Shown piece by piece: positions 16,740-27,087 of a stretch of DNA of 27,814 nt. The notes under the pieces are model-generated. The model ran no database searches, had not been told where the DNA came from, and was given only the letters and a program-made list of their open reading frames with translations. The translations under genes and the position numbers were made by a program. Position 1 is the first letter of the stretch, and each line of letters begins with the position of its first letter. Source of the DNA: Syncephalis plumigaleata (taxonomy: Eukaryota; Zoopagomycota; Zoopagomycetes; Zoopagales; Piptocephalidaceae); the NCBI GenBank assembly GCA_025201365.1, contig JAIXMF010000171.1, positions 1 to 27,814 on the forward strand, in the 5' to 3' direction.

Positions 16740-18736
16740 ATCGCTACCGGGCAAGGGCGTGAGGTTAAACCGACGTAAAACATCTACGATGACCAGCTTT
16801 ATCTCCATCCAGGCAAGGCTTGATTTATCGAGGGAGAAGCTATTAGTATCATGCGATGGCCTTATTATTAGCATACTTACTTGCGTGCTATACAGACGCG
16901 TACACCGGTAGAAAACGGGATAGAGTACTGTTTCATCAGGCCAAGTTGTTCCGGTGTAGTAAACCATCGGTCAGGATTGAACGTGTTCGCATCGGGGAAT
17001 ATAGTCTCGTCAAAGTTCATTACAATCGGTGATGACTTCACTATGGTCTGTGTAGGTCGAGTGTTAGATGACACTCGCTGTTATCGGTTTGTCATTCAAC
17101 TTACTCCTTCCGGTAGATAGTATTCACCTAGTACTACGCCTTCCTTTGGTATTTTACGAGAATATCCATTACATACAAGTCCGCGCATACGCATAGATTC
17201 CTGAAGGAATGCATCCAAGTAGGGCAATGACTTGATCTTATCATAGGCAACTGTCGCACTAGTGTCCGGATATATGGCGGTAATTTCCTCACGTAATCTA
17301 CGTGTATACTCGGGATACTCGGTGATAAATTGGAATACCCTACACTATAGTTAGCTTGCATTTCATTTTATCAATATATGTATATCTATGTGTATCATTT
17401 ACCATACAAGCGATAGCGCAACTGTATCGGTACCAGCAATTCTAAAGAAAATAAAGTTCAGCTAGTATACATGCTAATAGATGAGTAGCTTACATGAGCA
17501 AAACTGTTTGTGCAATAATATTGTCATTCGACATGGTGGCATCCGTCTCATCATCGACCGCGTCAATCAGCTTTTGTAGTGTGTCCGTGTAATGTGTTCC
17601 AGAAGCATTTCTTCGTTCCTCCACTGTTATCCTAGCAAACTAATGATTGATTACTATATATATATATTGTTGCAAGTATCATAAGAAGCTGCTCCGTACA
17701 TTTACTAGTTTCTCTGTCTCCTCGATATCATGGCGTGCCATACTAGAATGAAATAATGGTCCAAGGAATAATTTCTACGGCATTTTTAGGTAAATGTAAA
17801 ACGATTGACCTATATCTACTCACCTTCATAATTAGCATAGTACTAGCATCGATCCATTCTGTGACTGGGATACACTTTTCACCAAATGCACCAAGTAGAT
17901 TAAACGACTTTCCAAAGGCTGCTTTCCCAATAACATCCTGACATAATGACAAGTATAAATAAATATGAATCATTATCATCAGTATGAATACTTACAAATG
18001 CCATATGTTTGGATAGTAGCATTAGATCGACTGCATCCCCTGCATCGGCATATTGATACAGCTTATTGACAAATTGTTGCACTCCCACTTCATATACCAT
18101 TGGCTCCAGTTCTCGTAATGCACTAGGTGTATAGGCATTAGCCATGAGTCGTCTCTACTTACGATACACTTGATTAGTTAGTAGCCAGCTAATCAGCCGT
18201 ACTATATACTACGATAGTTATACCTGTACACGATGATAAGCGATATCTTGAGTGGCAAACAAGTTATCACCGAATATTCTGAACTTATGATAGCTATCGG
18301 CCTTTCCGTATTTATGCGAACCAAGTATCTTGTGGATCATATCTTTATCGGATATCCAAACAGTTTTTGGTCCTATATATTGAAATAAGCATACGTGCTT
18401 ACATTCATATACCTCCCTTAGCATACTAGCGTACACTTACCGGTGCGCACTATCGGTCCATACTTTCGATGCAAATCCAGTATTATTTGCGGGTTTTGAA
18501 CGACAAACTGCTTATAATTCACCGATAGGGAGGCCCATATTGAAGGTCGTGGGCCTGGCACTTTTGCCAGTGGACTAAGCAGCTCGTGTTTGATGAACTA
18601 ACGAGTAATGGGTAAATACACTATAGATATGCTATTGTATTGCACATACCTTTTGCACTATATATACAAGTGCCAATAGCAAAGGAATCTCCCAATAAAG
18701 CTCTACAGAAAACAGCGGCCATGTTACAGAATACAT
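16722..18736 (-). CDS. Cytochrome P450, C-terminus truncated by an insertion
   Basis: Eleven exons on the minus strand: 18736-18650, 18597-18441, 18372-18224, 18154-17996, 17937-17824, 17774-17700, 17639-17494, 17441-17403, 17339-17105, 17047-16881, 16818-16722 (474 aa). It is a heme monooxygenase. An N-terminal membrane anchor (about 10-30) suggests the ER. Motifs: VPGPRPS proline region, I-helix AGTDT (298-302), K-helix ESMR (356-359), NPDRW PERF-type motif, and heme loop FSTGVRVCIAR with ligand Cys439. The usual Gly two residues after the Cys is Ala. Exon 11 runs into a poly(A)-derived tract, giving a Phe run and stop after GSD. Without the retroinsertion the frame would continue through MTPVDNFFLQPKSHKLIVQP to a stop at 16581-16579, close to the usual family length. 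Intron 10 ends in AAG. The truncated protein may still bind heme. The subfamily and substrate are unknown. Confidence 0.88.
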
Positions 18737-18921
18737 AGTTGTTGTGTTAACAAGTGAAATAATACGAACAAATGGTGACAGCAAGCAGAACAAAGGAGCG
18801 TATGTAATATTTGTAAGAGCAAAGAATTGGGTGCCAAGCTATTTATAAGTTGACGCCTGGCTTAATTTGTGTTACGCGCGTTTTTTTACACTTTGTTTTT
18901 TTTCTTTAATCTTATTAAATC
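18737..18921. promoter_or_regulatory. Divergent promoter between the P450 and the MT-A70 gene
   Basis: 185 bp separate two start codons on opposite strands. It contains TTTATAA near 18841 and a T-rich stretch before the plus-strand start. Shared regulation is possible but not shown. Confidence 0.5.
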
Positions 18922-20850
18922 ATGTCAGAACGTCGTACTCGACGTAAGAGAAAAACCGCGGAAACAAGGTAGGTACGCACGTATTTGTATACCGCTTGCT
19001 ATTAACAATAAGCAATATATGTATATAATGCTGTAGCAACGCTCATTATGTGGGCTACGTGGAAGATGGCGAGTCTGTGGAGGCCATTATGAAGAAGTTT
19101 GAAGAGCTAGAACGACTTCAAATGGAATTCGCAGCGGCAGCTTCCAATTCAGGCACGAATACTATTGATCCTAGTTCAGGCATTGAGGATCCCATGTCAC
19201 TCGATCCAGAAACGGCAGACATGATTGCAGCAATGACAGCAAGTGATGCTGACATGGACGTGGGATTCACTCAGGAGCAACTTGAGGAGGTGTTTAAGCG
19301 TACCAGCGCCTTTACCGTTCGGGCAGCCGAGCGAAGAACACAGGACGAGGCAGACATGCTAGACGAGCTGGATCTATTGCGTATGGACATGGATGGTTCT
19401 GATTTTGACGGCGACTACGAGGAAAGCGAGTAAGTTCCTACTTGATTGCAATGATAGCATAAGCATACTAAAGTTATTTGTCATTCATAGCGATTACCTG
19501 TTTATGGATGAGGACTACTGGGATGAAGTATTTGGACCAGCGGCATTGGCACGACGCCCTCGTCCTATACGTCGTAGTGGAGGCGGTGGTAGCGGAGGAG
19601 GCGGCAATGGAGGACAAACTGGAGGGCGTATGATGGATCGTGACAGTGTGTTGCAGCGTTATCGCACTATGCAGATACGCGTACAGGATCAGCAGGGCAA
19701 TTATCATTTAGTTAAGAAGAAAGTCAGGCAAGTGACAATGTGTACTGGTCAGATAGGTATGGTATTAACGAGCGAGTAATGCATACGTCAATAGTACGAT
19801 AGATCCAAGTCTACCCACATATATTCGTATTCCAAAACCTATTCCATCGACTTGGGCTCATCGTATTGTCACTCTAGAGGAGTATGAGAAACCAGTACCA
19901 GAAGCTTGTCGGTATGTAAACATGATGTTGCATGGCAACAAGCTTAGTTAGTCTTCATTTCTCTAATTCATTATGCTTTTATATATATATATATAATAGA
20001 TACTATGAAGTGCCCAATGTACTTGATGTGAATGCCGATCTATTAGGCAATCGCTATCAAGCCATCTATATGGATCCACCATTATTGCTTCCCAATGAGA
20101 CACCGGTTCCCGGCAAGTTGACAGTGGATCAATTTGTAAGTGTGCAATAATACCATTAACCTACACTTATTAACTATGACTAATAATGATGATGGTGATG
20201 TTCATGATGCATATGCTAGTCAACGCTTAAAGTGGAACAATTGATCTCCTATGGATTTCTATTTATATGGGCGGAAAAGGAGCTGCTAGCACAAGTAGTA
20301 CGCGTGGCAATGCGATGGGGCTTTAAATACGTCGAGAATTTCTGTTGGATTAAAAAGACACCCGATAATCGTATTGTCAAGCAGACATCGGCTCATTTTG
20401 CTCGTTCTAAAGCAACTCTACTTATATTCCGTAAGGTACGAAAGAGAGAGAGAGAACAAATGGTGATATGGTAGCAACAGTCTATTGACTTGTGTATACA
20501 TACATATTGATATTGTAGGATGGTGGCGAGATAGATCTACGACATCAACGTAGTCCTGATTGTGTATTTGATTTCATTAAACCTCGTAAAGATGGTAAGC
20601 TAGTCTACTATAGAATATACTTGCTGTTGGCTGTCATGACATTGACTAATGTATTCCATATCAAATAGATGATCTAACTGAAGAGAAACCCGAGTTCACT
20701 TACACAATGATGGAGACAATGCTACCCGGTGCATGCTACAATGAACAGGATGAGGTTGCCGGCACAGTGGGAACACGTCTACTTGAATTATGGGCACGTA
20801 AAGAACCACGATTACGTCGACGTGGATGGACGATGGTATCACAAGAATAA
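18922..20850 (+). CDS. MT-A70 family methyltransferase-like protein with DPPL in place of DPPW
   Basis: Eight exons: 18922-18968, 19037-19429, 19491-19727, 19795-19911, 20000-20135, 20220-20435, 20519-20594, 20669-20850 (467 aa). Intron 3 is GC-AG. Residues 1-150 are basic, then acidic with Met/Asp-rich helices; a Gly-rich linker with RRPRPIRR follows. The MT-A70 Rossmann domain covers about 255-460: YQAIYMDPPLLLPN (DPPL 290-293), YGFLFIWAEKELL, WGFKYVENFCWIKKT, HFARSKATLLIFRK, RHQRSPDCVFDFIKPRK, and GTRLLELWARKEPRLRRRGW. Families containing this fold are METTL3/14 (mRNA m6A), METTL4 and the MTA1/MTA9 DNA 6mA complex of ciliates and early fungi. Replacement of the catalytic Trp recalls the structural partners METTL14 (EPPL) and MTA9. 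I infer a non-catalytic subunit; the exact clade is uncertain. Confidence 0.85.
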
Positions 20851-20851
20851 T

Positions 20852-20865
20852 AATAAAGATTTATT
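20852..20865. terminator. Two-way poly(A) signal between convergent genes
   Basis: AATAAAGATTTATT gives AATAAA on the plus strand for the MT-A70 gene and, two bases later, AATAAA on the minus strand for the ABC gene. The two stop codons are only 29 nt apart, so the mRNAs must overlap at their 3' ends. Confidence 0.6.
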
Positions 20866-20879
20866 CTAATCAGTCATTA

Positions 20880-22079
20880 TTATAAAGTTGTCTTCGTATT
20901 AGTGGTAGGATCAATAGAAACTACAATATCATTTGTTGATGAGAATGTGCCGTAATAGGCGGATGATGCACGATGCACCTCGCCACTGGCGCCGCCACCT
21001 TCTAGTCGTCGAAGATTAAGCACGCGTGTGGCTACACGATCTGCCTGTAGGGGATCATGCGTGATCCATATACATCCACCTGGTCTAGTCACTAACGTGG
21101 CTTCAACTAGTCGACATGTATCGGGATCTAATGCACTTGTTGGTTCTGTAATCACGACAATGAATGCATGATTAGCGTTTAGTCGTATATGTCATATACA
21201 TATATAATAAAGTGAATACCATCAAGGAGTAGAATGTCCGGTTCTAATGCTACTGCAATAGCCAATGCAGCTCGTTGTGCTTCACCGCCCGATAAACGCG
21301 ACCATTCAGTGCGCCATATTGACTCGCCTAGATTCCATTTTAATCCCACATCAATCTGACGTGATTACATTGGTGAGTTGCTCCATTCATAGATATATCT
21401 TAATAATAATTGTCACCACTTACTGGACTGGTTAATGCCTCATTATCATGAATATCACCGGTAGTCTGTGTAGCTGGTGCGGCAGCAATGGCTGGAGTAA
21501 TTGCACTCGGAGTGCGACTGGCAATCAACTGTTTCAAACGTTGTCGTTGTGCGGCGAATGAACATACTCGCTTGTAAAAATCATAGGGTGTACCAGGCAA
21601 GGAGGCTTCATTATAGTTCATGATGGCATTAATAAGTGTATTACTAGGTCGACTCATAAAATCGCTTACCTGGTCGTTGTGGCACATAGGCGACACGAGA
21701 ACGCCAGACTGGAATACCAAAATCATCTGGCGTGCTAATACAACAATCAATCAATCAATAGATAGATAAATGATTGCTTCAGTTGATAACCTACCTTCCA
21801 TCGAGGGTTACTGTACCTTCATCCACTTCATCAAGCTGAGCGATACAACGCAGCATAGTTGACTTGCTACCGATGTCATATAAGCATAGTGTATGTGTAA
21901 GCTAGTAGTTAGCTGGCTAGTCGGTTGGTTCATAGAATGATTTGGCAAACTTACCCAACACCACTTGGACCACGAATGACTAGAATCTCACCCTCACCGA
22001 CAGCGAATGATATATCGCGGAATAGTGGAGTTCCGTCATTCTTGGTGCGAGTTAGATTCTCGGCTTTAAGCATAGGCAT
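20880..22079 (-). CDS. Single-domain ABC ATPase (YbbL/STAR1-like)
   Basis: Six exons on the minus strand: 22079-21955, 21866-21795, 21734-21670, 21605-21424, 21355-21220, 21145-20880 (281 aa). One nucleotide-binding domain is complete: Walker A GPSGVGKST (37-45, split by intron 1), Q-loop YVPQRP (Gln85), signature LSGGEAQR (169-176), Walker B ILLLDE (189-194), D-loop SALD and H-loop His223 (WITHD). There is no membrane domain, so it would need a separate permease. The compact form and the QRPASLPGT stretch recall bacterial YbbL/FetA and plant STAR1, which pair with YbbM/STAR2. An insert of about 40 residues (about 100-147), Ala/Thr/Pro-rich, lies before the signature. Intron 3 uses an AAG acceptor. 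An in-frame ATG at 22163 would add 28 hydrophobic/basic residues; I prefer 22079 because family similarity starts there. Confidence 0.88.
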
Positions 22080-22927
22080 AATGAAGAAGAGATAAAGGAA
22101 AAAGAGGTGGTGTTTCCAATGGAATGTGGTAACGAATTTCTCTAAATGATCTGATAAGCACACGATATTAAGGATGAAACGCTTTCGGTTATGTATTCCA
22201 TAGAGAACATTCGTATTCGAGTAGCAATATATATATATATATAGCTAGCTACAATTATTCATGCTTGTCTCATCTTCTTATATTGCTAGTGTTTACCATG
22301 ATATTACTTGTGAAATAGCATCATGGAATCATACGTAGAATATGCCTGCTTGACAATAACATAGCATTACTACAAAGAACTTTGTATCCATTCCATTCCC
22401 ATTTAATCTAATGATTCTTACCATTCTTTAGTAATGTTACAGTTCCATAAAGAACAAATAGATTCATCATGGATACCATAGCAGTTGTAATAGAGAGCTT
22501 TCTTTGTATGATAATAATATCTGTATATTAGTATGCTAAAATAGACACCTGAATAAATACAAGCAAGCATAAGATGATTATCGTAACAAATGTCATCGTA
22601 CATGGAATACATGAATATAATAGTGGTGGATACGATTACAACAGTTAATGGTAGACATTGTTGTTTCGTTAATATGGAACATATTCATATATAAGTATGT
22701 GTATGAGTATGAATATGAATGCGGAGGAGTCTCTTGGTTACACCGCAAGCCTGTTTATTCCATTTAAATGATCTCATGACTTCTTCTTACTGCTTACCTG
22801 TAATAATCCTTCTCATTTCACTTGTTGGCCTTTATTATAAGCCTAAAACACACACAACTATCCTCATCACTTGTTTCTTCTCCGTATACCGCCTTTCTTA
22901 ATAGTCTACTAGTAAATCTGCAACATT
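22080..22927. other. Long intergenic stretch between divergent ABC and IML2 genes
   Basis: 848 bp, AT-rich, with an AT dinucleotide run near 22229-22241 and several short ATG/TAT-rich blocks. I see no gene, RNA or repeat that I can support. It must contain both promoters. Confidence 0.4.
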
Positions 22928-25594
22928 ATGGACAAGGAAACTCAAGTGACAACAAATAATACTATGGTTAACGGGAATGACTGCGGTAACCACGACAAAC
23001 CAATAACTTCTACAGCAAATGGTGTTGGTGTAACCACAACAAATGGGACTAGCCATCAGTATACGGACGAGCAGGACGACAGCAATGACCACATGTATGA
23101 AGAAGAGGAACTCGCGGATAATATGAATCAATTGGATCTATCGAAACTGGATAATGTTAAGCCCAATTTCCGAACACCAAAGGAGCAGGAAGCCTACGGT
23201 AATGTGTTGATGATACCAGTGGAGTAGATGGGCGTATATGCATAACAACCAGTCTAACTAACTAACAAACTGATTGACTATCTCAATGTGAATGATATTA
23301 ATAGATGAACTTGTGGCTAATGCAGTAAGTAATACATCTATGCATCTATACATATACATTACAGCTGAATGATGTAATAGTAGTGCTGATTAGTAATATA
23401 CATTTTTTATAGGTTGTCGAGTACTTTGCAGGTAAATTCGATAAGGCTGAACTGGCATTTTCCAAAAAAGCAGATATCGATCCATTGTCTGCCTTGACTA
23501 TTGGTGCAATGAAGTTCTTCAGTGGTATGTTACTGATGACGATTATCGCCATATGATAGTGTATTAAGTAGTTTGCTATTATTTCTACGATTACTTTAGC
23601 TGCTATGACATGTGAAGGGGCGGATATTGAAGCTGCGAATAACCAGCTACATTATTGTCAAGCATTGGCCGAACGTGAATGTGCCGAAACAAGGCCTGTA
23701 TCAACATTGGATTCTGTAGCTAATGCAGTCAGTAGTGTTGGTAAATTTGTTGGTGGTTTTCTCTTTGGTGGTGGCAATGGCAATGGCAAACATCCATCTA
23801 ATGGTTCCTCTAAACGAAGACAATCCCATAGTAGTGTCACCAGTAGTGGCAGTAAGGGTAATGCCACCTCTGTTGCTGACAACACAATGAAACGACACAA
23901 TTCCGAATTGCGAGATAATGTCATTGTTGCAGAAAGCGTGTTGTTAATTGCGCTAGTTCAACTATTGCAAGAGAATGTCATTGGTTTCATTAAGGCTGGA
24001 TTGAACTTGAGAAAAGGTACAATTACCATTGCACATAATGTTACATACTAAAAGCTATCTATCTAGGTTACAAGCAGTTCGAAGCATTGTGGCAGGAGAT
24101 AGAGGAGTATGGCGGGCTTGATACATCACTAATTGATCGACACACCTTGAGTGCTGTTTCATTCGGGTGAGTTTATCGTATAAAAAGAAGATGTATACGA
24201 TACGTTATGATACGAATAACATTATTATCTTAGTATTGGTACGATTAATGTAGTGCTATCCGCACTTCCCGCCAAGTTCCTTCGTATGGTATCGGTTCTA
24301 GGCTATGTGGGCAATCGTGAAGTTGGCTTTAAAATGCTAAACGCATGCTTGGAGGAACAAGGATTACGATCACCATTGGCGTTGATGTTGTAAGTGTTGT
24401 AGCCTAGCGTAATCTTACTCGTTTATTAACCGCCAGTTATTTGCTAGTTTGATATTCTACTATGCGGCACTTGTACCATTTGCACCCGAGGTACTTGAAC
24501 CGATCAATGGCCAGAAAGCCGATAAATACATAGAATATGCGAATACGCATTATCCAGGCAGTCCATTCTACGGCGTGCTCATTGCTCGTTATGCACGTCA
24601 ACGTCGTCAGTTAGACAAGGCGGTCGAGGATTTGACGGCCATATCCAATGTGCCGTGGACTGAACGCAAGCATTACAAATCAACACCGCTAGCGTTAAAG
24701 TCATGGGAGGCACTCTACCATTTGTGCTCGTACGAACTAGGCATGACCGAGTTGTATCGACTTAATTTCGCCAAGGCAGCCGAACATTACAAGAACCTGG
24801 CCGAAGTGCAATACTGGTCGCAAACAACGTGTCGCTACCTGCAAGCTGTGTGTATGGAGGCTGCGGGCGATGTGGAGGGTGCCGAGCTTGCGTTTAAACA
24901 AGTAAAGGAAATACCTCTGCGCAAGTACAATGGTCGTGTTATCAGTTCGGATCAGTATGTCCTACGTAAGGCAAAGGCTCGCGATGAGAATAAACAACGT
25001 GGCATCGAGGTGGGTATTCATAGAGTAGTAGTAGTAGTAGTAGAATAGCATGCGATATGAATAACTGAATGATTGATTGGCTGGTTATGCAATGTTATTG
25101 TTTTAATAGCGAGACAGTTGGCGAAGTGTATTGGAAGTAATTGTTATTTGGAATGGACACACTTGCATGCAACGGGAACAGATCGAAAAGTGTCGCGACT
25201 GGGCCGAGGAAGCATTGAAGACGGCCAGTGGCGATGATCGTGGCGTCACTCTTTGGATCTCTGGTTGTATGCTCAAGGAGTTGGGCGAGTATGACCAAGC
25301 AGATGAACGATTAAGCCAGGCGATCAAGTGCAAGATGCATCTCGACACGCTTGTTGGCCCGTTTGCACGCTACGAGCAAGGTGTAGTGGCATGGCTACGT
25401 GGCAATAAAGAGGCCGCCAAGAAGCATTGGAGTAAGGCACAGACGGAGAGTAGTGGCTACACTTTTGAGTTCCGGTAAGCAACTAAGTATCCAGACTACT
25501 GATGAATACTGACACTCACTTGAATGCATATAGATTGGCATTACGTTTACATCTATGTCATATGGGTATGGAGGAGACAACGGCATCTAAATGA
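22928..25594 (+). CDS. IML2 / TTC39 family protein (DUF3808, TPR-like)
   Basis: Nine exons: 22928-23198, 23305-23324, 23413-23524, 23600-24016, 24067-24166, 24234-24389, 24448-25009, 25110-25474, 25534-25594 (687 aa). Exon 2 is only 20 nt. The N-terminal 90 residues are Asn/Thr-rich then acidic. The IML2/TTC39 fold follows: EYFAGKFDKAELAFSKKADI, then the helical repeat TICEGADIEAA-like region (here MTCEGADIEAANNQ), VIVAESVLLIALVQLLQENV, FYYAALVPFAPEV, a TPR-like segment (YRLNFAKAAEHYKNLAEVQYWS), and the C-terminal repeat block GEYDQADERLSQAI. A Ser/Gly/Asn-rich insert of about 65 residues interrupts the domain after SVGKFVGGFLFGG. Yeast Iml2 is linked to lipid droplets, inclusion-body clearance and mitochondria; the same role here is inference. 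It converges on the TTC36 gene. Confidence 0.9.
25025..25043 (+). repeat. GTA triplet microsatellite in IML2 intron 7
   Basis: Six GTA units begin 16 nt after the GTGGGT donor at 25010. Confidence 0.85.
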
Positions 25595-25760
25595 TGATCA
25601 TCTACATACGCGCTTATCTATTCATGTAGTTATTCATGGTTAGCATATTAATTAGACGCATAATTGCTGCGATTGTGTTTCAATTATTCAATAATACGTA
25701 ATAAATAATAGTAATAGTAATAGTAAGCTACAGAGATTGTTATGTAAGACTGCTTTGCAT

Positions 25761-26405
25761 TTATTGCTGTGGTGTTCTCAATTTGTTCATCGCTTCCATA
25801 ACAATGGCATTGCACATTTTAGCATAGGGATTCTCGTGTACAGCTGCTTCTTTGGCAATATCGCTGCCTAGACGACCACCACGTTCAAAGTCACGGAAGG
25901 CAGCATCGGTATCGCCGCGCGCCTTATGAATAATGCCGCGCTGAGTGTACGCCTGACGTAGAACTGCCGTGTCACTACCGGCATGCTTGATGGCCGAGTC
26001 CAAATCCTCGAAGGCACGATCGTTATCGTTCATCAATCGATATACCTGGGCACGATTGTTATAGGCGGATGCATAGGTAGGACATAGTGTGAGTGCCTCC
26101 GTCAACTTCTCGATAGCCTGCGGATAATTGTTGGCTTCGGCTGCCTTCACCGCTTCAACCTCGAGTGACTTTAACTGAGCAAGTTGCTTGCTTGGTATGG
26201 TGCTCTCTTGTTCTGTTGTAACAGGAGTAGCGGTATCATTGCTCTCAACCGTGCTAGTCTCTTTGTTTGCACCGCTAGCTGGCGACAATAGAGCGTCGAG
26301 AGTCAGTTCATTACCTGAATTAAAGATCAGGTCTACAATCTGCTTGTCATGTTGCGAAATAACCTCAGCAGGTGTTGCTGAAGTAGAGTTGTTTACAGAA
26401 GCCAT
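25761..26405 (-). CDS. TTC36-like tetratricopeptide-repeat protein
   Basis: A single uninterrupted frame of 214 aa, the only complete intronless host gene here. The N-terminal 70 residues are low-complexity Ser/Thr/Glu. From about 78, three TPR units follow: LEVEAVKAAEANNYPQAIEK, then TYASAYNNRAQVYRLMNDND, then the unit AYTQRGIIHKARGDTDAAF. The C-terminus DFERGGRLGSDIAKEAAVHE then NPYAKMCNAIVMEAMNKL is the distinctive TTC36 signature (family pattern RDFE.AA.LGS.FA...NPYAALCN.ML). TTC36 is a small cytosolic TPR protein; in mammals it binds HSP70 and affects tyrosine metabolism. Its fungal role is not known to me. It lies tail to tail with IML2 (166 nt apart) and head to head with the GNL3L gene. 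Confidence 0.92.
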   Translation of the reverse strand: MASVNNSTSATPAEVISQHDKQIVDLIFNSGNELTLDALLSPASGANKETSTVESNDTATPVTTEQESTIPSKQLAQLKSLEVEAVKAAEANNYPQAIEKLTEALTLCPTYASAYNNRAQVYRLMNDNDRAFEDLDSAIKHAGSDTAVLRQAYTQRGIIHKARGDTDAAFRDFERGGRLGSDIAKEAAVHENPYAKMCNAIVMEAMNKLRTPQQ

Positions 26406-27087
26406 TTGGTGGAATCAACGAGATAGTACAGGGAAGGAGTGTGAAGAGCGTAGGAATATTCGAAAGAGATGTGGTCTTTATACGAGTAAATTCCCATTCT
26501 GAGATATTAATTACGATGTTAGCTGTCCTTCAACATTTATCACACAGTGCTAATGCAGCATTACCAGATACAAGTTCTGTTGACATTTGCTGTTCTTTCT
26601 TTTACTTGGCATATAGCTTATACTATAATTGCTAATGCATGTTAGAATGTAATATGAATTATGACAATGATATTGGACTCTATGCTCGTAATCTAGTGGG
26701 CGTATATTCTTCTTGTGATGATGGCGTAAGCATACATATTCACCATTTCCACGTTTAATTTACTCACAGATGAAATATCATTACATGATCATTCATCATA
26801 ACAGCTACTATTATTACTATTATTGTTACAATGTAGTAATGTAATGATTACTATTAGATATTGCTAATAGATCGAAATGTAAATGGTGCAGCTTTCTGAG
26901 ATAACCGTCACACCTTCCGGTAAATGAGTTGAATAAATCTTGTTTGACAAATTGCAACATGAGTTTAGACCAAACCATTTTTATTTTTTATTTTTTTTTC
27001 ATTTTTTTGTTGGTCACAGTCTTCGCCACTTTTCTTTCAGATCCTTGTTATTGGCAATTTCTATTAGTAATCATCTTGCCGGTAGCT
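26406..27087. promoter_or_regulatory. Divergent intergenic region between TTC36 and GNL3L
   Basis: 682 bp without a supportable gene. A T-rich tract (about 26980-27008) followed by GTTGGTCACAG lies 80 nt before the GNL3L start and resembles a pyrimidine tract plus acceptor, so a leader intron is possible. Confidence 0.4.

Noticed and set aside
22080-22163. N-terminal extension of the ABC ATPase from an in-frame ATG at 22163
   Set aside because: ABC similarity begins at MPMLKAENL. The extra 28 codons are hydrophobic/basic without conserved features. A targeting peptide remains possible, but the shorter start is better supported.
26441-26635. Plus-strand frame upstream of GNL3L
   Set aside because: No motif, no splice link to the GNL3L start and low-complexity composition; treated as intergenic.
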